Of a DNA stretch of 64,000 nucleotides, positions 36,415 to 48,456 are shown piece after piece. How positions within the stretch are numbered: position 1 is the stretch's first letter; every line of letters begins with the position of its first letter. A model generated the notes under the pieces. That model searched no databases. It worked only from the letters and a program-made list of their open reading frames with translations, and was not told the origin of the DNA. This DNA comes from Cryptomeria japonica (taxonomy: Eukaryota > Streptophyta > Pinopsida > Cupressales > Cupressaceae). The stretch spans positions 140,310,897 through 140,374,896 of the forward strand of contig NC_081407.1 of NCBI RefSeq assembly GCF_030272615.1, given 5' to 3'. The position numbers were made by a program, and so were the translations under genes.

Positions 36415-37666
36415 TGTAGTGTCATAAAATTGTGACCTTGCAATTTTTTACCACATTTGGGTCTTTGCGTTGGCAGATGAATCCCTAAGCCTGATTGGAG
36501 ACTTGAGACATGCTCAAAACACCTGAAACTTACACCCCACACTGCTTTTTGTCACTGCCTGTCCTGAATTATGGAAGTGGTGCCCCTGTCCCCCCTAGGA
36601 CAAGGGAGTGGCGCTCCTGTCCTTGCCCTATTTTAGGCCTCCCTTGATCAAATCTTGCATTGGGCTTGTTAATTGTGAGCGGGAAAAGGTTTTCCTATGT
36701 TGGCCTAATACGAAAAAATCAACCAAATACACCTAATTGGCAAGTATATAAGGAGAATTTCCCCTCCTATTTGCATAAGTTCAAAAGCGAAGTCCAATAA
36801 GAAAAAATTAAGTTCATGAGCAAAGCAACGATAAGCGACAACAAGTTGATCATAAAGCGCATTCAAGCATTCAAGCATTCAAGCATCCATTCAAGCATTG
36901 AGCATTCCAAGTCTCCTTGCAAGGCTAGGTTTTGCATTCAATTCAAGGATTCAACCATTGAAGAGGAGATATCTACCTTTATTCAAGACATTCTATTATG
37001 CATATCCCTTCAATCAATTCTATCAACATTTCAATTGCATCCTCTCTTGAGGTGAATTTTACTTCAAATATTTCCTTTCATTTACTTGCAAGTATTTTCA
37101 ATCACTTGGTTAATTCCAAAACGGGGTTTGACCTGAAGGCAAACCCCCAATCCCAACAAAATTTCCTCTCTTTTCTATGTGTAGGTTGCAGGTGTGTAGC
37201 TGTAATTGCAGGTTTAGGCTTCAATTTCAGAGACAGAAAACCCTTTTCGACACGCGGATTTTTCGGAGGACCAAGTACACTTTCAACTCGGTCCCAACAA
37301 CTTTTGCTCAAATTTGCAGGGGAGCTCTGTCTTGACATCTTACTGCTAATTCTTGGTGCACAGCTTCATCTTGCATCTCTATCTCGAGATATAATCATTT
37401 CTTTGTCATCTTTACACTTAGTCTCAATTCATTTAACTCAACTTGATTATTTTAAAAGAGGGTTCCAAATCCATTGCCAATTCCTTACAATTCATTTAGC
37501 ATTCAATCTCTTTCCATTGGGATTGGATCTAGTGAATTCAACCCCCTCTTTTAAATGTAATGTGTGTGAGAATTTGAAGGGAATCCTTTTTGAAACTTCC
37601 ATTCCTCTTTTGAGGGGAGGAAAGCTTTCCACTTGATCTCCCCTCATCACTTTTCACCACATTACA
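36415..37666 (+). mobile_element. solo Gypsy LTR (1,252 bp), TSD ggaac
   Basis: TGTAGTGTCATAAAATTG...CACCACATTACA, flanked by exact ggaac at 36410..36414 and 37667..37671. TATA box (TATATAAGG) near 36747. It is related to the LTRs at 46613..47813, 53106..54307 and 55002..56193: all share the 'cataaaattgtgacc' type start (or its complement) and a 'aaggattcaaccattgaaga' block. It lies in the right arm of the palindromic insertion. Its long open frame (36998..37636) has no protein-like content. Confidence 0.92.
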
Positions 37667-37676
37667 GGAACCAACA

Positions 37677-38560
37677 CAACCTTAGACTTATCCAATGGTC
37701 TAATAAGAGAAAGTTTAACCATATATTCATCAAGTGATCTTTGAAGTGCATTATTTACATTCATGGAGTTTTATAAACTTTCTAAAACTTTAAGACTTAA
37801 GAGTAATAAAATTGGTAGTAGCAACTTAACATTTGGCCTTTTTCTCCTATTTTTCAATATCTAGTTGGAAACTATTTTTTTCTTTTTGACACTTAGAAGA
37901 GTAGGATGATATAGAGGAATCATGAGAAGATCTAGATTTAAGTGTATTATCCTTTAATAACTATAACTCAACATCTCTCATGTTAGCATGAATGTCAATA
38001 AAAGAAACATAACTATTAAGGTACACATTATGCTTAATGGTAGGTAACAAACCCTTAACAAAATTATTTAAATTTCATCATTAGGGATTTGGTAATGTAT
38101 CTCAATACATAAGAATTAAATTCTAATAACATAGACATGTATCCACTCATTGGATACATGTTTAAAATAAAATAATTTTAAATAGAAACCTTGAAAACAT
38201 GATCACACTAGGTCACTCACAAAGACATTGAATAAATATTTAAATGAATGTATAAATCCACGAGGAAGTGAATATAAGCATTCAATTGCATAATCTTTCT
38301 AATTTTCCAAGAGCTTAGAAAATAATTTATCATCCTACACAGAATTTCAAATCGTGGAGTAAAAAATCCAAATATATAAAAAGATACTATAAAATCTCAA
38401 TAGCAAGTGGATTATGCCTAATCTCACTAATCATGTCCATTTTATTCCCAACAAGTAAGGCATCGATACTACTTTGCCTCTCACCAAACTTTTTGAGGGG
38501 AGGGTCAAGGTTAGAGAGAGGTACACTAGGATTATATGAGAAGTGAAAGTAACAACATGA
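37677..38560 (-). pseudogene. decayed Ty3/Gypsy gag, N-terminal/central part
   Basis: Continues the gag from 28025..29467 across the palindromic insertion. On the minus strand, ~38110-37900 reads NNFVKGLLPTIKHNVYLNSY, then FIDIHANMRDVELYLLKDN, resembling the C-terminal end of a Gypsy Gag capsid domain and the segment that follows it. 38340-38110 is more degraded. Frame breaks are numerous. Confidence 0.6.
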
Positions 38561-40216
38561 TCAAAAGATGGGGCTACATCATCATTCATCATTCAAGGGG
38601 AATAGTTATCTTGATTCAAGTATAGACTAAAGTCCTATAAAATGGACGAAGAAGCACCAAAAAATTCTATGAAGGAGACTAAGAGAGATAGGTAGGAAAA
38701 TAAATCACTCATGAAATACAAAACATCATCAATATAGTAAAATAATGCAAATGCATCAAGGATTGAAGAGTATGAATCACTACATAATGAAAGTGCCTTA
38801 CAATTTTTGTTATGTGTATGAAGATAATCCTAAGGTCCAAGCTAAAATCTCATGTGGAACTATATGGAAAGATATATCAAGCAAAATGGAATGGATACAA
38901 GAAGTGAGATACCAAAGCCCAATATTAGGTAAAACAAACAAAGATAGGTAGATCATCATATAGATAATAGGCAATAATACCCTAAAATTTAATCAGGATA
39001 TATAGTGAAATATAAATAGTGGTGCACCTAAACCTTAATTAGATCTAAATTGACAGTTATAGAATTAAAAATATAGTTTGGAAGCCTTAATGTAGAAGGA
39101 TGCACCCTAAGAAAAAAACAGGTTACTGGTGCAAGCAAGTTTCCACCAAAAGTAAAAAGTGATAAATTGGCCTTCTCATAAAAATCTTTGGTAAATAAAT
39201 AATTCAAATAACAATCAATAAATAGACCTAGAACTAATAAGTTGGGACTAATAATGCTACTATAGTAAATACTCAATAATAAATAAATAAAATAATTATA
39301 CTTAGCTCTATATTCATTGAAGGTATGACTATGACAAATATCAATTGACTCATCGACTAGTATCTTTCACACCGTTGCCTTCAAATTCTAAAACATCACC
39401 ATACACGATTATGGTTAATTTTCATATCCATGGATCTAAATGTTACTTGCAATTTTGAACCCTAATGTGTAAATTTGATTTAACATTATAATTTAAGCAG
39501 ATTTATATTTGTCTTAATGTTTGAACTTGTAATAAATGAGTAATAATGTTTTGGAACACCATTTAGAGTTCTCTAAACACATTTTTTTTGGTGAAACCCT
39601 TTTATTCAAATTAGTGGTTTGGAACAATGTTTGAAAATGAACCAACCAATTATATAATATGCCTAGTGTGTTGATGCCATGCTCTCATGATGACACATGT
39701 GTAACAAAGCTATCTTGGTGCTAGATTCTAAATGGATTAGAGGTTGTCCTTTTATACAACCTAACATGAAATTCAAATATTTCTAGATTGAGTTTGAGTA
39801 TTCGAAATGTGTAAAAATTGAATTAGACAAAACTTGAATTAATTTCGAACTTCTATAAAAAAATGAGTAACTAGATTTTTTTCAAGATTGAGTTTGAGCA
39901 TTGAAATGTCTCTCAATTATTTAACCTTACAATATTTATGACCATAATAATTATATATATTTTTAATACTTAAATATATTTTAAAATAAAAATAATAAAT
40001 TATTTATATCTTTACATTACTAGAAATACATCTTACTATGTCCTTTTTGTTTCCCATTTAAGATGAGGCTTTAAATATATATTATATCTCTACAAAAGTT
40101 AGCAAAGTTAAAATAAAATAATGTTCCTATCAATTATTCATTAAAATCCTCATAAATTGTTTACATTTGAGAGTGTCCATACTATTTAACTTTCTCATAT
40201 GTGAAAAAACCAAAAA
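38561..40216. other. intergenic, nothing recognisable
   Basis: AT-rich sequence. Short minus- and plus-strand open frames (e.g. 38745..38951, 39028..39276) show no domains. Two 'gattgagtttgag' phrases near 39785 and 39890 are a minor local repeat. Confidence 0.5.
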
Positions 40217-42780
40217 TAATTTTTTTTAATTTATTGAATAATGAATTAAAAAATAAATAAAGATACAAAGATAAAGGGTAGCCAAAAGACTACCGATAGG
40301 ACTAGAATAAGATCCAAAACTAGAACTTCATTACATCATAACCATGTAGCTAAAAGTAGCAATTGTAGATGAACTTAGTAACCTAAATTGAGAAGTAAAA
40401 TCAATTACATCTTGTCAAAAAACCGAGACTATAACTTCATTACATCACTACATAAAATCCATAGAAAGACTAAACCAACAAGAAAATAGAAGGTTGAAAG
40501 TAGCAACTATAAGTGGAACTTGAACCAAGTATGAATCTACCTAGAATACATGAACTCGTTGCTATGATGGTGAAGGACTTGAAGTTTGCTAATATCCAAA
40601 TAATTTCTATACTTATTATGATCCTTGTTGTCCCCCTGCAATTGCCAAAAAAGAGAAACAATTTGATACAAGAACTTAGAGTAAAACCTTTGAATTTCAG
40701 TCCCCTAGTGAACTGACTGGTTTGAAAACAAAGCTAAACACTCGCTCTTCCATATATTCAGTAAAACAAAATGTCTAATAGAATCAAAAATAAAATTATT
40801 ATGCAAACCAACACCCTTGAGATAGTTTTTTTCTAGCTCAAAGAGTGATAAAAAATAATAGGCACATGGCTGAAAATAACATTCCATTTCCTTTTTGCCA
40901 TAGAACAGTCCCAAAATAAGTGTTTTAGGCTCTCTTTCTGCTGAAAAAAGGGGCATTTGATAGGCTGACTCACAAATTTCAGTTTATCCCCGATTGGTAA
41001 TTTATAATGCAAGACCTTCCATGCCAAAATTTGAGCATTAACATTTGGTTTAGAATTTTATATTTGCCAACTCAATCTCCTCCATCTCTTTTCATGGAAC
41101 TTACATCTCCATTTTTCATTCAACCAAGGATTAAGTGGCAAAATAGGTAGTAGATTTAAGTAGATCATTTTTAAAGGAAGGGAAGAAAAGTGATTTTTTG
41201 ACAACCATAGCCAATCCTTAGTAAAATCACATTGTAAAGTAGTACAAAGTTTAATGACAAGATCCACCAACATTAATGATTTAACAAAAATAAGAAATCC
41301 TTTAGCCATACTGTTTAACTTAAATTTACACTTAATAGAATCTTAGGGACACCACTCAAAAGAGAAAAAATCCCAAACATCACCAAATTGTTGAACCTCT
41401 TTCTTAAAGCAGTAGGAAGCTTGCTTAGGGAAAGAAACTACAAGAGGTTGTCCATGATATTGAACTTGTCTATTTCACCAAATAGATGAACTTCCAAAAC
41501 AAATTCATGTTACAATGAAGCATCTTTATAGCTCAAGAAGTTACTTACAAGCTGCCATGCCTTCCAAATGGATTGAAGAGGAAAGGAATCTTTTATTCAG
41601 AAGTAAGGAGCAAGAATAATCTTATCTATCCATCCCACAACCTACCATTTCCTTTTAGCAGTGGCCAAACAAATGCGATGACAAACCAATTTTTTCCAAG
41701 GCTCATCTCCAGAAACCACTCTAACAATCCACTTGGAAAATAAACCAATCCCTTGTTTTTTGTGATCCAAAATGCATAGCCCCACCTTTAGTTTTTGGTT
41801 GAATACAATGCAAGTTCTAGGATGTAGATTTATACCCTAATTTACCTTCCCATATTGACAACAAAAATTGACGTACAATTTTGTTTAAATCCTCACAACC
41901 CTTCTTAGAAGGCATCGCAATAGGAAGAGTAATAAACATGAGAAGTGAGGAAAATACGATTTACAACCTAAATTTTGTCAAAAAAGAATAAAAATTTGTT
42001 CCCCCAAGTCAAAAGTCGGCTTTTGAGTTTAGAAATGAACCACTTCCATGTATCTGAAAGAGTCACTCCCAACCTAAAAGGAATACCCAAGTAACGAGAT
42101 ATTTTCCCATGCTTAATGTGAGTCCACTCTTTTGGAATCCATTGTGGCACTAGGTTAGACTGAATACAAAAAATTAGACATATTAAAGGCTAACTTTGAT
42201 CTCGAAACTGAGTAGTATAAATTTAAAACATATGATACATAACTACATTGTTAATTTCCTCTTCAAAATTATGAAGGAAAAGCATGCTATCATCAACAAA
42301 ATGAGAATCAAGCACAACACCATTGTTGGGAATGGAGATCCCCTTAATAAATTCATTTGGTTGTTTTTTTGTAACAGATATCCAAGAGCATGAACTGTAA
42401 GAACATATAAGAAGGGAGCTAAAGGACATCCCTATCGAATTGAACTTTGTAAAGAGAATGAATTTGATAAGGAATTATTATTAAGAAGCCTCCATCGCAT
42501 CCTATCATAATATTTATCAAAGTCAAGCTTGACCAACAAAGCATTTTGCCTTGATTGTTGAGCCCACTCACTAGTTTACCAAGATAAAATTAAATTATCA
42601 AGAATAAATCTACCAACAAAAAAATAAGTTTGTTCAAGTCTAACAATCTCTGTAACAACAGGTTTAATCCTTGAAGCAAGGGCTTTGGCAATAATTTTGT
42701 ATGAAGTGTTAAGAAAGGTCCAACCTAAGATAGACTCCTCATTCTTCCCTTTTGGAATAAGTTTGAGGGTAAGTGCATCA
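40217..42780 (-). pseudogene. 5'-truncated decayed LINE ORF2 (RT to zf-RVT)
   Basis: On the minus strand in order: KLIPKGKNEESILGW with SYKIIAKALASRIKPV (~42770-42640), RT motif A ALLVKLDFDKYYDR (~42545-42500), GCPLAPFLYVLTVHALGY (~42430-42375), the YADD-box equivalent FVDDSMLFLH (~42305-42275), YLGIPFRLGVTLSDTWKWF (~42095-42035), and the zinc-binding zf-RVT domain with HLFWDCSMAKRKWN (40833..41027). Frames shift several times. The 3' end is marked by a T-run near 40219..40226, the complement of a poly(A) tail. The endonuclease half is missing, typical 5' truncation. Confidence 0.85.
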
Positions 42781-43600
42781 AGATGGTGTGAAAAAAAGGG
42801 GGGTATAAGTGGACACCTTTTTTCTGAAATCAGCTAAACCTGAACTTGGAGGAGAAATTTGGGACTCTTCCACTTAAATTATGAAGATACTCAAAGAAAA
42901 AAGGTTGTGATACTGTGAATCTAGTTTTCAAACTACTAATTTTTTTCAAAATCGGATAAGATTAAGGGGGTCAAATATTTCATGCACGAAAAAAAATCAT
43001 GATTTGTTCTGAAAAAACATAGCATAGTGTCTAGCATGCGTATCACAAAAGCCATAGTTAGATTTAGTAATTTTTTTTTATGGAGGTCCAAACCTGTGAG
43101 CATGACAACCCAGCAAGGGCATGAATCCCTCGAGATGCCAGCCCAGCGAGGGCCAAATCCTTTGGTAGAAAGATAGTTAAGAGTGAGAACTAGAAGTTGT
43201 GCATTTTTTTGTAATTTTCTATTGAGTATTTTTTTTTTATGAATTTTTTAAACGAGCACATCTTGAAAATCAGGTACATGTTCATGCACGAAGCATAACT
43301 TGCACCAAAATAATCAAAAAATGCAAAAAAAATTTAAGTGTAAAGAATCAAGTCCATACAATAATATATAATTTTAATTTTTTTTGGATTAGTAGATCAA
43401 AAGTTATTAAAAAAATGGTACACATATGTCTCTGAGAACTATGGAGACACTGGTAAAAGAAATTCAAGAATAATATGTTAATATTGTTAAAATTTTAAAA
43501 ATATATATGGTTAGAAAGCTTAGAAGATGGGTGAAATTATGGTAACAATTTTAGAAATATCCAGTTGATGAGGTGTAAACTTGATGACAACAAAATTGAG
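42781..43600. other. unassigned sequence with local repeats
   Basis: No coding content. 'catgcacgaa' occurs near 42981 and again near 43294. Around 43100-43165 two ~30-bp units, 'gacaacccagcaagggc' and 'gccagcccagcgagggcc', are tandem-like. It separates the LINE remnant from the Gypsy gag-protease fragment and might be the remnant of a DNA element. Confidence 0.35.
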
Positions 43601-45069
43601 AATCGAAGACAAATCTAAGAACAATCACATGACCCCTAGCTACACCATATGAGACCATTAGAGCACCCGATGGCCCTTTATACATAGTTGTGAAGGTTAA
43701 GGATATCCCTTGCCGTGGTGCCCTGATTGATCCCTCTTGCATGGTTAATGTCATAACTGAAGAGTATCTTTTAACTTTACGATTGCATAAGGCAATATAT
43801 GATGCTTCTAATCTGGTTGTGAAGTTATTTGATGGCTTCTCTTGTCCTACCATTGGTTCTATCACCATTCCTGTTGAAGTTCATACTAAGTCCTTGGATG
43901 TTGACTTTGTTATCATACCTTCTTCTAAGAAATTCCATGTGAAGTTGGGCTATCATTAGATATCTTCCATGAAGGCTATTGCTTCTCCAATCCACAAGTG
44001 TCTTAAATTTCCTCAGAATGGAGAATTCATAACCGTGAACCATAACTTATTTCGTCCATCCAAAAGAAGCCTCGGTGTTCCTATTGATCTCTTTTGGCCT
44101 AAATAATTTCAATCTCTTCCATCAAGGAGCGATGCTCTTTTTCAATCTTATAAAAAATGGAAGAGCGATATGATATTATCCTTAAGTCAACCTAGATCCC
44201 CAATACTTGACATCCCTATTATTCTTCAAGGTGAGGTTATTCCCCTCTCGAATAGAACTAATCTCCCTCCTAAGGAAGATTGTCAACCTATACCTATGGA
44301 TGTGACTTTACCTTCTCTTAAGGAGAAAAACAATATTCTTCATAAGGTTATACCTATACCTCCTCCTCATGATGGATTTGGTCTCCTTCCTACACCTAAT
44401 ATTCCTCCTTTCTATGGCACAGTTCCACCTCCTTCCTCTTATCGAGAGAAGAGGTCTGCTCTTGTTCAACCAAAAAGACCTCAACCTAAACCTTCAACTA
44501 TCAAGGAGAGAAACATTCCTACTTTTTCAAGTGTTCTTCCTCCTTCCGAGCCTTCCACTAAGACTAAACAAAATTTTTGTGCGAGATAACGCCGACGAAG
44601 ACGCCGTGTTCGAGCTCGTGAAGCTATCCCTCAAAATACTCAATCTCCTAAGACTCTGACAGTTGACATGATTCCCTTTTCTCCTAATCAAGATGTTCAA
44701 CCTACACCTCCAAATCATAAGTTGCATAAAACATGTGATGGTTTTACTCCTATTTGTGTTCTTGCTCCTTCTCTAAACTTTGATGAAGAAATGGTTGAAA
44801 ATGTTATTCACAATGGTAATACAACTCCTAATGCTTCTGATAGTGAGTATGAGTATGTTGATGTGGACAAGCATTTATCTGATGAGTTTTCACAAACCCT
44901 AATCCTAGCTCCTAGAAACAAACAAAGTGACTTAAAACATCAGCATAGTCCTTTATTGGATCTTGTGATAGCTCCATCTGTTGTGCTCGATGTTGCTCCT
45001 CTGGCATGTTGCTCACCTTCCTGAAATAGTGATCAACAAGATCAAGAGGCGGATGTCATGCTAGATTAG
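43600..45069 (+). pseudogene. decayed Gypsy Gag-protease, C-terminal part
   Basis: Plus-strand homologue of the C-terminal Gag/protease region of the element at 46613..54307. It reads ETIRAPDGPLYIVVKVK, then RGALIDPSCMVNVI, then KAIASPIHKCLKFP, then a proline-rich stretch and a terminal SDSEYEYVDVDKHLSDEF block. In-frame stops occur near 43957, 44102 and 44587, with one more near 45022. The 5' part of gag is missing (truncated near 43,600). The relic resumes at 54333 beyond two nested insertions and ends in the LTR at 55002..56193. Confidence 0.85.
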
Positions 45070-46612
45070 CAATATTAGCAATGCAAATCTTCCTCTCTCC
45101 CCTTTCTTTCTCTTTTGTGACCATTCTTCTATGTGTATCCATGTTCTTCTATTGTTCCTGTAGTCACATAAATCTGTCCACTTAATTAAATAAATATTTA
45201 GTAGTTATTTGATTATTTAACCATCAGTCAACAGTTAATTAAATTAATATTTAATTAATTCATCCTCAACCTCTTCTTCTATTAATTAAATAAATTATTC
45301 AATTTATTTCAATTAATTCATTAAGCCACACTCTAAATCAATTAAATGAATAAAACATATTTATTTAATTTAACCCCCTTTCCTCATTTAAATAAATAAA
45401 TAAAATATTTATTTAAATCCCTAAACTACCCCCCACTTGCATTCTCCTACAAATGCAAGTTACACCTATTTGGTTGAAATAAATGAATTTTATTTTAATT
45501 AAAATCCTATTTTCCCTCACCCACCAAACCCACTAGACTCTTCTAACCTATTCTAGACTCTTCTAAACCCCCTCTAGATTCTTCTAAACCATTTCTAATT
45601 AGCCTAATCCTATCCCCTAATTATTGTCACATTCCTAAGCAACTTGAAGTCACTTCTCAAAGCCTCAAAGTCTTTGAAAAGCCTTAAAGGCTTTATGTCT
45701 TCAACAAGTTAACCCCTAAAGTCTTCCAAACCATTAATGGTTCTTACATAACCATTTATGGCTCTTACATAACCATTAATGGTTAAACTCAACTCACCCA
45801 CATGGTTAGAGACTTCCACTCTAACTCAACCCTCATTTAACTCATGGGTCTCTTCAAGCATTCATTGCTTTGATCATGGGTACCCCCACTAACTCTTGCA
45901 CAAGATTTTGTCCATTGGATAAAGGCATTATTCAAATGATAAAGGCTTTATTCATCAACTCAAGCCTAACCTTACCTCCCAAGGTAACCTTCATGTCATC
46001 TCAAGCATTTAATGCTTCTTCCCTCTCCTCTCAAGTCATCTCATGTTGACATTTATCATCCTGGGATTGGGTTGAAAGCTCTCACATGGATCATACACCC
46101 ATCAATCCCGACCCTTGTTGAGATTACTCAATCTCAACCATCCATTGCCCTGTTTTTCCTATAATTAGAGCCCATTCCATCTTCATCCAATCCAGAAATC
46201 TTGTATGCATCAAAATTATACCAAATTTGAGAGAGCATTTAGAAGCACTTTTCTTTGTTATTTTGGATAAAATTAACATAGATTAATTAGGCATTTTCTC
46301 ATATTTAGCTTGTTTGCATTTTCATAATTAGTCATTTTCATAATCTTGAATCTCCATAAGATATCCATAATATTTCGAAAAAGCTGAGGCCTACACTCAT
46401 GTGGAACTTGGAGAGGAGAGGAACAAGGGAGGAGCAACTATGATCATATTGGAGGGCATCTTGGAGGGTTTTGTGTCTTTCTCCATTTTTGTGTGCTTTC
46501 CATAATCTGTTTTATATGTCTCTTGATATGCATGCTTACGATTTTAGTTTCCTTCATCTTTCATTTTTGATTGCCACTAACAACACTAACGTTTAAGTCT
46601 TATGTTTCTTGC

Positions 46613-47813
46613 CGTAAAGCGGAAAATCGAACCCTAGGTGTTCCCCCCCCCCCCCACTCCAAGGAGAGAGAAAGGAGGGTCACTAGGATTGATGGTTTTC
46701 ACTTAGGAGAGACTTTACATTCAAAAGAGGGGTTGAAACCCACAAGATCCAATCCCACACAGTGCAAGACTGGATTCTAAATGAGTTTCAAGGGTTAAGA
46801 CATCAAGGATACCCTCTTTTGTAAAGAATGTAGATAGAAGGATTGAACTAGGAATGCATGTAAAGTAAGAAAGATTCGCTTATAAACAGAGATAGGGATA
46901 CGGGATGAAGCTACGGACCTGAAATTAGCAGTAAGATGTCGAGATGATGCTGTCCTACAAATTTGAGCGAAAGTTGACAGGACGATGGCGCCCGGAGTGC
47001 ACACGGTCCTCCGAAAAATCTGCGAAATGAAGGGGGATCTGTTCGTCTCTGCACAAGGATTCTAGATCTTCAATTATAGCCGCGTACCTGCAACCTACAC
47101 ACAGAAAAGAGAGGACGATTGGGGGGTTAGGGATTAGAGGTTTGCCTTTAGGTCAAACCCCGGTTTTGGAATTAACCAAGAAATGAGAATGCTATAAATG
47201 TAAATGTTTGAAATGTAAACAAGTATTGATACCTTGTTGTAAGAATGTTTGTATTCTTACATGCGAAGGTGTAATGATGTTGTATGTTATATGTTGTAAG
47301 TGATCTCCTCTTCAATGGTTGAATCCTTGTCTTTGAATGCAACACCTAGCCTTGAATGGAGACTTAGAATACTCAATTGCTTGAAGGAATACTTGAATGC
47401 TTGAATGTTTGAATGCTTGAATATCGCTTCCGCGTCTTGCTCTTGCTTATTTTTCTCCTCCCTTTCTAGGAGAGGAAAAGTAGTTTATATACTTGTCAAT
47501 TAGGGTTAGGAGACTGATTTTTCCGACTTTAGGCCGACCTAGAAGCATTATTTTCTGAATTGCAAACTTAAAGACCCGATGCCCAACAAGAGACCGGGCC
47601 CAAAATAGGGCCAGGGACCAGGGCGCTGGGCGCCATGGTCCCACCTCCCAGGACAGGAGGGTGCAAGGAAGGATCAGGCCAAGGTGCAGAAATATGCAGT
47701 TTTTGATGTCGCAAGCAGGTTTCGGGGTCTCCATTGAGGTTCAACGTTGCACCACCATCGTGAAGACCCAAATGCAGTCAAAATTGCAAGTGTCACAATT
47801 TTAGGACGCTACA
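46613..47813 (-). repeat. 3' LTR of the Gypsy element
   Basis: 1,201 bp. The plus-strand left end is CGTAAAGCGG (first base mutated relative to TGTAAAGCGG in the other LTR) and the right end is GGACGCTACA. The TATA box lies on the minus strand near 47480..47487. It contains a 12-13-base C-run near 46646. Confidence 0.9.
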
Positions 47814-47830
47814 TTTAGCCCCCACTTTAG
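47814..47830 (-). other. polypurine tract of the Gypsy element
   Basis: On the minus strand CTAAAGTGGGGGCTAAA directly precedes the 3' LTR. The related plus-strand relic has the similar 'aaagtaggggctaaa' before its LTR at 55002. Confidence 0.8.
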
Positions 47831-48456
47831 CAGGAGTATAAGCGTACGCTCATACTTCAGGTAAAGTACAAGGAAACATCATTGAAAATATTTCACCACG
47901 TCAAGGAGGCAAGATACACCAAGCCCCTAGTGGACTACGGATCTTACGACTTCGATTGACAAAGTAAAAGGGAAGATCATGAGGGAGAACCATGAACAGG
48001 GTGTATGCCCCCCTACGTTAAAGTGATCGCACACGCCTCATCGGGGGTGATTGCTTTAAGGTAGTGATACACATAAGAAATGAGAAGGGAAAGGAGCACG
48101 TTATCACAAGGATTTAGCCCCCAAGTGTGAGATAAGCCCAAGGATAATAGACACAAAACACAAAGCACGAGGTGACTTTGCTTTCCTTGGGGTCAATATG
48201 TTGTATGGTAATTCATGTATATCATATGTATGTATGCATAATTGTTCTTCATTCCCCAATCAAGGAAAGTCACCTAGAAGAAGGGAACACATGTGTCTTT
48301 TGAGTCAACATGAGAGAGACCAAGAGATCTCAATGCTTTGCATCGTCCTCAAGTAGACAAAACTAAGGACAACAAATAGAAGAATGAGAATAACACATAG
48401 AAGAAGTAACAAAAGAGATCAAGAGAGGAGGAGAGAGTCTGCTATGCTAAATGAAA

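Larger units (their letters stand above)
29468..37676. mobile_element. palindromic TG...CA insertion (~1.77 kb without later insertions)
   Basis: The left arm (29468..~30302) is the reverse complement of the right arm. The right arm now lies in three pieces: ~30389..30746, 35929..36414 and 37672..37676, split by a Copia element and a solo LTR. Outer ends are TGTTGGTTCCC and GGGAACCAACA. Inner ends meet at a ~86-bp centre that is itself partly self-complementary (TTCTTCTTGG against CCAGGACAAGAAGA). Arms agree closely by eye. Flanks are caaca (29463..29467) and caacc (37677..37681), a 4/5 match at LTR-type spacing. Removing the insertion rejoins one decayed gag frame. It has no coding capacity. 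It could be an LTR that became an inverted dimer, or a foldback-type element. Confidence 0.8.

Noticed and set aside
36998-37636. 212-codon plus-strand open frame
   Set aside because: Lies inside the solo Gypsy LTR and the homologous frame is not kept in the related LTRs.
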